From positions 1 through 26,378 of the IMG/VR virus record IMGVR_UViG_3300020222_000154: a stretch of 26,378 bases of DNA, one strand, 5' to 3'. Positions 16,548-23,051 of the stretch are shown here, piece by piece (the stretch's first letter is position 1; each line of letters starts with the position of its first letter). This DNA is from a virus. The notes below the pieces were generated by a model that was not told the origin of the DNA, searched no databases, and was given only the letters and a program-made list of their open reading frames with translations. The position numbers were made by a program, and so were the translations under genes.

Positions 16548-17504
16548 TTATCTTTGTTGGATTCTACCTTCTAAACGTGCTAAATCAAGTTCCTTTTCAT
16601 ACTTCTCATATTCATGAGATTTAAGTTTAGAAATTTCAGACAGTGTCCAAATTCTCTTAGGCTTAATATCAGTATCTTCGCTTTTCTTAGTTTTAGTTAT
16701 AGCTTTAGCTGCTTCTTTTTTTACATCATTTTCCTGTTTTTTAGTTAGCTTACTAATACCTTGATCCATTTTGTATAAATCTAAAGCTCTAGCTGCTAAT
16801 TGTGCATTGGATGTATTTTCATACAACCAACTTTGTATAACAGGATCTTGTTTACCAGCCCATGTATGAAATTCTTCATTTTGTCTAATTTCATTAAAGT
16901 CTGGATGTAATTTTAAAAGCTCAACTTCAGCTTTTTCTTTATTAATTTGTTCTTGTTGTTTTTGGATAAAATGATATTTTTCCTCTAACTCTTTTGTACG
17001 AGAGTCTGCTTTTGTCATTGCAATGGTTTCTACCATGTCATAGACATCAGGATACTCTTGTCTCCATTGTTCTAATTCAGCTTTAGATTTTGGAGGAACA
17101 AATTGTTTTGCGGAAGATTCTAATTGTGTACGTAAAGATCTCAATTCATCTTTATGTTTTTGAATTGTAGAATCATAATGTCTTTTAAGATCGTCATAAC
17201 GTTTCTTAAAAATTTTATCTTCAGCTTCTACAGGGCGTTCAGTAAGAGGAGTAACTTTTGCTTCTTTCTTTTCTGCAGTTTCTTCAGTTGCATTAGGGTC
17301 CTTCTGCTCGGTTGCTGTTGTTGCCTTTTCTTTTTGTTCTCTATTAAAATCAGATAATTTACCTTTTAAAAATGCTTTTTCTTCATCATCAAGAGGTTTA
17401 TTCTTGTTATAAGGATTAGCGTCTTTTAAAGTAATTTTTTCTTCTTTTACTTCGTTAACAATTTCTTGTTGTTCTGTTTCCAGAACTTCGTTTTCTCGTT
17501 CCAT
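16548..17504 (-). CDS. Capsid scaffolding protein
   Basis: Encodes 318 residues, strongly charged (Glu, Lys, Gln) and mostly coiled coil, especially residues ~95-200 (for example FKKRYDDLKRHYDSTIQKH and ELEEKYHFIQKQQEQ). The N-terminal 90 residues are acidic and probably disordered. The C-terminus is basic (KKSEDTDIKPKRIW) and may bind the capsid protein, as scaffolds commonly do. The gene is immediately upstream of the major capsid gene, 31 bases away, the classical place. No protease domain is visible. A ribosome site AAAGGT precedes the ATG at 17504. Confidence 0.85.
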   Translation of the reverse strand: MERENEVLETEQQEIVNEVKEEKITLKDANPYNKNKPLDDEEKAFLKGKLSDFNREQKEKATTATEQKDPNATEETAEKKEAKVTPLTERPVEAEDKIFKKRYDDLKRHYDSTIQKHKDELRSLRTQLESSAKQFVPPKSKAELEQWRQEYPDVYDMVETIAMTKADSRTKELEEKYHFIQKQQEQINKEKAEVELLKLHPDFNEIRQNEEFHTWAGKQDPVIQSWLYENTSNAQLAARALDLYKMDQGISKLTKKQENDVKKEAAKAITKTKKSEDTDIKPKRIWTLSEISKLKSHEYEKYEKELDLARLEGRIQQR

Positions 17505-17549
17505 TATTTTTACCTTTATGGGTTGAGTGCCTTATGGATAAGGGTTGCT

Positions 17550-18098
17550 CTATACTTCTTCCATAGTTTGTGGGCTAGCCATTAAACCTTGTGGTTCTGG
17601 GCTAGGTGGCACAGTTGTTTGTTCCATCATACGTGGTGTTTCAGATGATGCTAACAAATCTGTTGTAAAATTTTGTATAGCTTCATCTATTGAACTACCA
17701 CCATATTTTATCATTGCATAGTTTGATGCAACTGATAAAGGAATAACTACATTAGGTTCATTTGTACCAAAAGCATCCATTATTGGTTTAAACTCTGGTA
17801 TTATTTTTTCTAATGCAATTCTAACAGATGGAGATAAAACAGATTGCAAAGTTGTTTTATCTTCATCCGTTAAATTTTTAGATCTTTCAGCAAATTCTAA
17901 TTCCATGTCTGTTGCTTCAGGAAATTGCTGTTTTAAAGAATCTTTTGGACTTATAGTTTTTTGTACGGGTTGTTTTATTTTCTTAGGCTCTTGTTGAACT
18001 GCTGGTTGTAATCCACGTAAATCTGGTGCTTGCGGGACTCTTGGTCTCGCATCCATCATTCCAGTCATTGTTGGTTTTCCACTTGCATCAATTGCCAT
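17550..18098 (-). CDS. Unknown protein upstream of the scaffold
   Basis: Encodes 182 residues. Residues 1-55 are Pro/Gln-rich and likely disordered (RPRVPQAPDLRGLQP). A helical core follows, with FPEATDMELEFAERSKNL, LSPSVRIALEKIIPEFKPIM and a short IPLSVASNYAMIKYGGSSI. The tail is Pro-rich. AAGGAA precedes the ATG at 18098. The position between the acetyltransferase and scaffold genes suggests a head-related role. I recognise no family. Confidence 0.7.
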   Translation of the reverse strand: MAIDASGKPTMTGMMDARPRVPQAPDLRGLQPAVQQEPKKIKQPVQKTISPKDSLKQQFPEATDMELEFAERSKNLTDEDKTTLQSVLSPSVRIALEKIIPEFKPIMDAFGTNEPNVVIPLSVASNYAMIKYGGSSIDEAIQNFTTDLLASSETPRMMEQTTVPPSPEPQGLMASPQTMEEV

Positions 18099-18114
18099 AA
18101 TTTATTTTCCTTTT

Positions 18115-18546
18115 TTATTCTGATACCCAATCAAAATTATTATAATTACTATCTAAATCTTTTATAAATGTTTTTACATTATTTTCTGCAATTTTCATTC
18201 CATGATATTTAACATAACGTTTATGTAATGCTGTTGCTGCAGTTACTGTAAAAATTAATTTTATATTATTTGTTTTAGCAAACTCAATTATTTGACTTAT
18301 ACATAAATTTAATGCTTTATGTGCAAGTTTTAAATTAACAGTTTTATCAACTATAATCCATTCCATAAAACCAAATTTTGTACCTGTAAAATAAATTCCA
18401 CCAGCACAAATTGGTTTATTATCCTGTTCTACTATAATTCCATTTGGTGGTAAGCAATCTTTTGGAACAATCCCAAAATTATATTGACCCCACCATTTGA
18501 TTAAATATTGATAATCAATATCTAAATTCCATTTTCTAAATTGCAT
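18115..18546 (-). CDS. GNAT-like N-acetyltransferase
   Basis: I use the ATG at 18546-18544 (143 residues); a TTG three codons upstream is possible but less likely. The fold signs are a beta pair around GIIVEQDNKPICAGGIYF, a central FMEWIIVDKTV strand, a helix with AHKALNLCISQIIEFAKTNN, the strand IKLIFTVTAA and a distal TALHKRYVKYHGMKIAENN. These match the order in GNAT acetyltransferases. The acetyl-CoA loop is not a clean Q/RxxGxG/A, so activity is uncertain. Such genes occur among head genes of marine phages as I recall; the substrate is unknown. It is not obviously needed for virion assembly and may modify a virion or host protein. Confidence 0.72.
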   Translation of the reverse strand: MQFRKWNLDIDYQYLIKWWGQYNFGIVPKDCLPPNGIIVEQDNKPICAGGIYFTGTKFGFMEWIIVDKTVNLKLAHKALNLCISQIIEFAKTNNIKLIFTVTAATALHKRYVKYHGMKIAENNVKTFIKDLDSNYNNFDWVSE

Positions 18547-18561
18547 TAAATACAAAAAGTA

Positions 18562-19782
18562 TTATATAAATTTATTTAATATATTTATATTTTTATTACT
18601 TAAATTTTTTGTGTATTGTTGCCAGTTAGTAAAATATGAATCTCCATATTTAAACAAATTATTTTGATCTTCTACTTCAAAATAATCTGTAAATAAAATA
18701 TTATTAATTAAAATTCTTCTATTATCAGTTCCTAAAGTATAAACAATGTGTTCATTGTTTCCAAGTGAAATGGCAAGTTTACTATCTTCAACTCTTAGCC
18801 ATTTATTATTTTCATTTACTAAATGACTACCTGAAACTTTAACACCTTTATAGTCGTATAAATTATTAACTAAAAATTTACCAGTTGCAAATACTTTTCC
18901 ACCAATAGCTATATTATCTTTTAAATCAATATCAATAATTTTTTTAGTAGAACCATTAGACATTGTAATTAATGTATCTGGTAAGAAACATCCAATAGCT
19001 GCACCAATTGCAGAACCAATAGCACCTCCAACTGGACCACCAACAGATGTACCAATTGTTCCACCAATATATGAAGCACCACCTGCTTTAGCAGCTTTGC
19101 CTACATCGCCTGTTTGTAAAAATGTCCCTGCAGCAGCCAGACCTGCTCCTACGCCTGGACTAAATGTTGGAGTAGTTCCAGTTCCTTGTTGAAAGAAACC
19201 TCCACCTCCAGGAAAACTTCCGCCAGTTAATGGTGTAAAGTCAGGAGTTTTAAATCCACCATAATTTTGTTTTAAAAAAGCCATTCCAATATCTCCACCT
19301 GCTTTAATTAGTGTATTAATTGTTTGTGCTTTTTGTGCTTGCTTTTGAATATTTTCTAATCTACCAAAATATTCATCCATATTAAAACCAGTAGATGGTG
19401 CTGGACTTGATCCTAAAATTCTTTGAACTTTATCTAAAGAAGTTTCTCTTGGTGAACGTGCAGCTTGTGCTTTAGGTAAAGTTGAAATAGTATCTTTAAT
19501 TTGAGTAATTTCTTGACCTTTAGCAGTTGTTTTTGTTTCTCCTGTAGTTGGATCAATTACTGTTTGATATTGACCAGGAGTTTCTCTTAAAACTTTTTGT
19601 GTTTGTTCTGCAAGATTTGTTGAACCAACTAGTTCTTGACCAGTTGTTGCAGCTGTACTTTTTTGACCACTGTATGCCTCAAATTCTGCTGAACTAATTT
19701 TTGGAGCCATAGTAGATACAAAAGAATCTTGTGTATCTAGTGCGTATTGTCCGTTTTGTAGTAATTTGAGTGTAAATGCCAT
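18562..19782 (-). CDS. Virion-associated protein with C-terminal Hint (hedgehog/intein) domain
   Basis: Encodes 406 residues. Residues 1-205 are hydrophilic and helical, with Gly/Phe-rich linkers near 175-205. Residues ~208-264 form a glycine-zipper region (YIGGTIGTSVGGPVGGAIG) likely to insert in membrane. At Gly264-Cys265 begins a Hint signature: CFLPDTLITMSNGSTKKI, then IDIDLKDNIAIGG, then VKVSGSHLV, whose S-x-x-H (Ser317 to His320) fits the block-B histidine, then FTDYFEVED. Hint domains cleave or splice the peptide bond before their Cys. No C-terminal His-Asn-Cys/Ser splice junction is present, so hedgehog-like cleavage is likelier than splicing. The gene follows the portal-overlapping small gene directly, its ATG abutting that gene's stop. 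Confidence 0.8.
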   Translation of the reverse strand: MAFTLKLLQNGQYALDTQDSFVSTMAPKISSAEFEAYSGQKSTAATTGQELVGSTNLAEQTQKVLRETPGQYQTVIDPTTGETKTTAKGQEITQIKDTISTLPKAQAARSPRETSLDKVQRILGSSPAPSTGFNMDEYFGRLENIQKQAQKAQTINTLIKAGGDIGMAFLKQNYGGFKTPDFTPLTGGSFPGGGGFFQQGTGTTPTFSPGVGAGLAAAGTFLQTGDVGKAAKAGGASYIGGTIGTSVGGPVGGAIGSAIGAAIGCFLPDTLITMSNGSTKKIIDIDLKDNIAIGGKVFATGKFLVNNLYDYKGVKVSGSHLVNENNKWLRVEDSKLAISLGNNEHIVYTLGTDNRRILINNILFTDYFEVEDQNNLFKYGDSYFTNWQQYTKNLSNKNINILNKFI

Positions 19783-19995
19783 TTATTCTTTTTCTTTATT
19801 TTTTTTATTCGCTTCCTGTAGGTTCAGCAGTTGCCGCACTAAAGCCAGTTTCCCCTGGCATCGGTACACTGCCAGTTCCGATGTTGCCACCTCCAACTCC
19901 TGTTGGATCTGTTGGCGAAGCCCCTGGAGGAACTGACATAGGCGATCCCATTTGACCTTGTCCTCCAATAGCGTTTCTATTAACTTGATTTCCAT
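19783..19995 (-). CDS. Small helical protein overlapping the portal 3' end
   Basis: An ATG at 19995-19993 opens a 70-residue frame that overlaps the portal reading frame for 191 bases and ends with TAA abutting the next gene's ATG. The product is well-behaved and helical: ETLLEDKVKWDRLCQFLQG, then QELEVATSELAVYRCQGK, then ALVRQLLNLQEANKK. By contrast the portal frame here is a low-complexity Gly/Pro/Thr tail. G+C in 19811-19980 is 91 of 170 (54%), far above the surroundings. Both facts suggest that this frame, not the portal frame, is under selection. Similar short helical proteins follow portal genes in other podoviruses as I recall. Function unknown. Confidence 0.7.
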   Translation of the reverse strand: MEIKLIETLLEDKVKWDRLCQFLQGLRQQIQQELEVATSELAVYRCQGKLALVRQLLNLQEANKKNKEKE

Positions 19996-21898
19996 TTGCT
20001 AACCCCATTATATGTGCATAGATTTGTGCATTCTCTGGATCATTAATTAATTGTTCTGGATCAATGTCTAAAGATTTTGCAATTTCACGTAAGCATGTGT
20101 GCCATCTAACGAAAGGTGCTAAAGCAGGATTTGCAGCTGTTTGCATAAAAGTAATTAATCGTTGTGACCTTACTTCTTTTTGCATTAAAGAATTTGTTCC
20201 TTCTGCTTTAACTTCTAAGTCTCCTTTAATTTCTGGAGTATCATCATTAAATTGCATATTCCAATGATATAATGCTTCTCCAAGAGGTTTTAAAAGATAA
20301 TCGTCAATATTTTTAATAACTGTTTTAATACTTAATGCAGCAGCACCCATTAACATAGACATACCAGAAGCAGTCCTAGTTGTTGACATTACACCAGTTG
20401 TTCCATGTGAATATGAAGGAATACCAGTAGCTTCATCTGCTAGTTGTCTAAACTTATCAAACATCATTAAATTTTCTTGTGCTGTATTTGGAAATTTTAA
20501 TCCATGAACTGCTTGACCTGTTTGACCACTTTGTCTTCTAAATATTTTTCCAGGATAAACTTTCATATCCTGTCCTGGTACTAACATTGTTTCATCAACA
20601 TCAAATACTAAATTACCAGATAGTGCTAAATTATCAATTGCCATTCTTGCATGACCATTCATAATTTGCTGTGAGTCTTCCATATTTTCAGCAATACCTA
20701 CACCAAAAAATTGATATGGGTTTACTTCATATGGACAAACTAAATATGGAATACGTTTTGGAGTAAATGGATTTTCTACAACTCTTAAAATATTATTTCC
20801 ACAAATCCAAGCATTAATATGTACAAATTGTTGATCATCTTCTAATTCAATTCCATAATTTTCTGCTATATCTTTACTTACTATTCCCCAGTATTCTAAT
20901 ACTTCAAATCTATTTTTATATACACTTGTAATATTTTCTCTGTCATAAAGAGATGATTCAAATCCTCTAACTTGATAATTAGGTCCAGCTTCTAATGATG
21001 CATCAATTGCTGCACTATTAAACATAGGTTTATTTTTTAAATCAGCTAACTGTTGTTTATTAAAACTATGTCTTTGAATTATATAATCACAATCATTAAT
21101 ATTTGTAGCATTTGGATCTGGATAAAAATTCCAACATGATACTGCTTCAATACTAGGTATTGTTTTTTGTTTTGTAATATGTATATTTAAACCATTTGCT
21201 TTATCATATGAATGATACATTTTTGTGTTTGTAAATGGTCCTTTAATAACTCCTGTTCCTAATAATGCCATTTCAAAAAATGTATGACGCATTATTGTTA
21301 CTGCACTTGATTCCTCTAATTGATCATGAATTAATTTTTCCATAGCTTCAGCTGCTAAGTTTGCTGGTTCTATTTGTGGTTGACCCAGTTTAGCTGAACC
21401 TTCTTCAAATCCTAATTGATCATAATCTTGTGCGAGAGTTCGCATAAGATCACTTGCAGTAGTTCCAGGTTTAATTTCTTTACCATCACCTTCATACCCA
21501 TAAATATCTCTAATAATATCTTTAGGTTGTGGTAATCTATTTTCATCTTTACCAGATGCTTGAGGATCTAAATGTGCATATTGCACACTATTTTCTGGTA
21601 CAGTAGTTGGTTTAACTCCTAATGGAAATCTACCTTGTGAAAATAAAACTTCTATAATTTGTCCAAATGCTGCTAGTACTTTTGTTTTAGTAATTTTAAC
21701 AAATACTCTTGACTTTTCATTATCTCGAAAAGCCATTTCAGGACCATATATTCCTCTGTAGTTTCTATATGATTGTAACCAACGTTTTTCATCATATATT
21801 TTAGAAGTTTCAGATTCTTGAAATTTACTTTTTATATGACCAACAAGATTACTATAATCTGTAAATTGATTATTACCGTTATCTTGGTTGTCTTTCAT
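19805..21898 (-). CDS. Portal protein (P22-like)
   Basis: Encodes 697 residues, close to P22 portal length. N-terminal signs include ESETSKIYDEKRWLQSYRNY and FVKITKTKVLAAFGQIIEVL. The middle has the typical MRHTFFEMALLGTGVIKGP, SCWNFYPDPNATNINDCDY and CPYEVNPYQFFGVGIAENM with MNGHARMAIDNLALSGN. The later part has TGIPSYSHGTTGVMSTTRTA, a helix-rich stem and a Gly/Pro-rich C-terminal tail. It forms the dodecameric ring through which DNA enters and leaves the head. The last ~63 residues are read from the same DNA as the 70-residue gene. The start at 21898 lacks a visible Shine-Dalgarno site and is the longest ATG. Confidence 0.9.
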   Translation of the reverse strand: MKDNQDNGNNQFTDYSNLVGHIKSKFQESETSKIYDEKRWLQSYRNYRGIYGPEMAFRDNEKSRVFVKITKTKVLAAFGQIIEVLFSQGRFPLGVKPTTVPENSVQYAHLDPQASGKDENRLPQPKDIIRDIYGYEGDGKEIKPGTTASDLMRTLAQDYDQLGFEEGSAKLGQPQIEPANLAAEAMEKLIHDQLEESSAVTIMRHTFFEMALLGTGVIKGPFTNTKMYHSYDKANGLNIHITKQKTIPSIEAVSCWNFYPDPNATNINDCDYIIQRHSFNKQQLADLKNKPMFNSAAIDASLEAGPNYQVRGFESSLYDRENITSVYKNRFEVLEYWGIVSKDIAENYGIELEDDQQFVHINAWICGNNILRVVENPFTPKRIPYLVCPYEVNPYQFFGVGIAENMEDSQQIMNGHARMAIDNLALSGNLVFDVDETMLVPGQDMKVYPGKIFRRQSGQTGQAVHGLKFPNTAQENLMMFDKFRQLADEATGIPSYSHGTTGVMSTTRTASGMSMLMGAAALSIKTVIKNIDDYLLKPLGEALYHWNMQFNDDTPEIKGDLEVKAEGTNSLMQKEVRSQRLITFMQTAANPALAPFVRWHTCLREIAKSLDIDPEQLINDPENAQIYAHIMGLANGNQVNRNAIGGQGQMGSPMSVPPGASPTDPTGVGGGNIGTGSVPMPGETGFSAATAEPTGSE

Positions 21899-21909
21899 TT
21901 AAATAACTA

Positions 21910-22101
21910 CTAGTAATCTCTTTCGTCTGCCATTGAAAATATTTTAGAATCTACTTTAGACTTAGACTTTTTTTTTGCAAATTCAGCAGGAGCCATTTCT
22001 CCTTGCATAAGTTTTTTATTTGCATCAATTTCTAGTCCGTATCTAATTAATTTAGATTCAGCAGCAGATGATAATTCACCTTGCATGATTTTATTTTTCA
22101 T
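21910..22101 (-). CDS. Small protein with repeated MQGE motif and shared C-terminus
   Basis: Encodes 63 residues. It has two related segments, KIMQGELSSAAE (residues 4-15) and KLMQGEMAPAEF (residues 30-41), suggesting internal duplication. The C-terminus SKIFSMADERDY closely matches SELFTKADEKDY of the gene just upstream. A strong AAGGAG ribosome site lies before the ATG at 22101. It sits between the terminase and portal clusters. No family recognised. Confidence 0.7.
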   Translation of the reverse strand: MKNKIMQGELSSAAESKLIRYGLEIDANKKLMQGEMAPAEFAKKKSKSKVDSKIFSMADERDY

Positions 22102-22114
22102 TTAGTTCTCCTTG

Positions 22115-22342
22115 TTAGTAATCTTTTTCGTCAGCTTTAGTAAACAATTCTGATTGTACGTTCTGTTTTTTATTAGCTTTAGGATAATTCATTTCCCCTA
22201 ATATTTTTTCAGATTCATATTTTCTTGGTGCGTGTTTAGAAAAATCAATGTTAACAGTTGGCTGTTTCATTGATAGTTCAACAGAACCATTATGATCACC
22301 TTGTTTTACTTTTGCTAATGGATTAAATACTTTTTCTACCAT
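22115..22342 (-). CDS. Small protein with C-terminus shared with its downstream neighbour
   Basis: Encodes 75 residues, hydrophilic. It contains VFNPLAKVKQGDHNGSVELS near the N-terminus and ends SELFTKADEKDY, almost identical to the neighbour's SKIFSMADERDY. Its ATG shares a base with the stop of the acidic coiled-coil gene upstream (TAATG), so translation is coupled. A common C-terminal tag on two adjacent small proteins suggests binding to the same partner, for example portal or prohead. Function unknown. Confidence 0.7.
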   Translation of the reverse strand: MVEKVFNPLAKVKQGDHNGSVELSMKQPTVNIDFSKHAPRKYESEKILGEMNYPKANKKQNVQSELFTKADEKDY

Positions 22343-22521
22343 TACTCTTTATCCTCCTCGGATTCATCATCTAAATCTTCATCATCTGAATCTTCATTAT
22401 CTTCCGATTGATCAGATTCATTATTTTCAAGTTCATAAATTTTATCTTCTAACTCGTCAATTTTTTCTCGAATATCTTCTAGTAATTCTGATGCAGTTTG
22501 TACTTTAATTTTTCGACCCAT
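22342..22521 (-). CDS. Acidic coiled-coil protein (59 aa)
   Basis: An ATG at 22521-22519 opens a 59-residue frame ending in TAA that overlaps the next ATG by one base. The N-terminus is basic (MGRKIKVQT), followed by a heptad-like coil (ELLEDIREKIDELEDKIYEL) and a strongly acidic tail of Asp, Glu and Ser. The frame sits 9 bases after the upstream gene's stop and fills the gap exactly. AGGAG precedes the ATG. Could be a DNA-mimic or assembly factor; no function is supported. Confidence 0.65.
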   Translation of the reverse strand: MGRKIKVQTASELLEDIREKIDELEDKIYELENNESDQSEDNEDSDDEDLDDESEEDKE

Positions 22522-22530
22522 GATGTGCTC

Positions 22531-22878
22531 CTATTTTAATAATTGTTTAATTGATATAATATTTTTTGTAGGTATAGTGGTGTAAGATCCCCCGTCTTTT
22601 ATAGTATTGTCTTGCTCAAAACTATAATCTGCCATTATAACTGTTGTATCTTTATTTGATTCAACAAGCCATCCTACGCTACAGCAAATTGCAGTTTTAG
22701 ACTTTTTAATTTCTATTATATCTTCCCAATGTGAATGACTTGTGATATCCTCCCAATATAATAATACGAGAGGATACGGAAAGTTTTTAATATTTATTTT
22801 TGGAATTTTTTTTGACACCTTTGATAGTGCCTTTATTAGCAGATGCATAAAATACAGTTTGTCCTTTTTTGACACCAT
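22531..22878 (-). CDS. Conserved small phage protein (WEDI...CSVGWLV type), start uncertain
   Basis: The frame from ATG 22878 gives 115 residues. The clear conserved core starts near residue 32: YPLVLLYWEDITSHSHWEDI, then KTAICCSVGWLVESN, then IPTKNIISIKQLLK. Proteins of this layout, with a paired W-x-D/E pattern and a (C/S)VGWL strand, are common and unnamed in phages. The first ~30 residues overlap the MPLSSKGKK gene in another frame. Other starts are the ATG at 22848, or, less usually, an ATT at 22791 that would overlap that gene's stop. Function unknown. Confidence 0.7.
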   Translation of the reverse strand: MVSKKDKLYFMHLLIKALSKVSKKIPKINIKNFPYPLVLLYWEDITSHSHWEDIIEIKKSKTAICCSVGWLVESNKDTTVIMADYSFEQDNTIKDGGSYTTIPTKNIISIKQLLK

Positions 22879-22930
22879 ATTCTTTTTTCATCGCTTTCAT
22901 TATTTTTTTTCCCTTACTTGACAGTGGCAT
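22787..22930 (-). CDS. Tiny basic protein MPLSSKGKK (47 aa)
   Basis: An ATG at 22930-22928 opens a 47-residue frame: MPLSSKGKKIMKAMKKEYG, then KKGQTVFYASANKGTIKGV, then a Lys/Asn-rich end. I recognise this as a very widespread small phage protein of unknown function (MPLSxKGxKI...YG...VFYASxNKGTI). It overlaps the end of the gene upstream (22914-22930) and the N-terminus of the frame downstream in different reading phases. It is probably real because the motif is well conserved in my memory of other phages. Confidence 0.75.
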   Translation of the reverse strand: MPLSSKGKKIMKAMKKEYGVKKGQTVFYASANKGTIKGVKKNSKNKY

Positions 22931-23042
22931 TTTTTTTCTTTTTAATAGAATTTTTCTTTTTTGCCTTTAATATCTTTTCTTTTAAAAAGGGAGGAAGATT
23001 TTTTTGTTTTCCTTTTAATAATGTATTATTTGAGTTTTTCAT
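22914..23042 (-). CDS. Tiny basic protein after the large terminase (42 aa)
   Basis: An ATG at 23042-23040 opens a 42-residue Lys-rich frame (MKNSNNTLLKGKQKNLPPF, then a basic tail) ending TAA. It starts 9 bases after the large terminase stop, with AAAGGAAAAAAATG as ribosome site, and its 3' end overlaps the MPLSSKGKK gene by 17 bases. LPPFLKEKI is the only segment likely to fold. Function unknown; the gene is moderately supported by spacing alone. Confidence 0.5.
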   Translation of the reverse strand: MKNSNNTLLKGKQKNLPPFLKEKILKAKKKNSIKKKKNATVK

Positions 23043-23051
23043 TTTTTTCCT

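Noticed and set aside
18562-18990. Interpretation of the Hint domain as a splicing intein.
   Set aside because: There is no C-terminal His-Asn followed by Cys/Ser/Thr and no downstream extein; the protein ends about 30 residues after the last recognisable Hint block.
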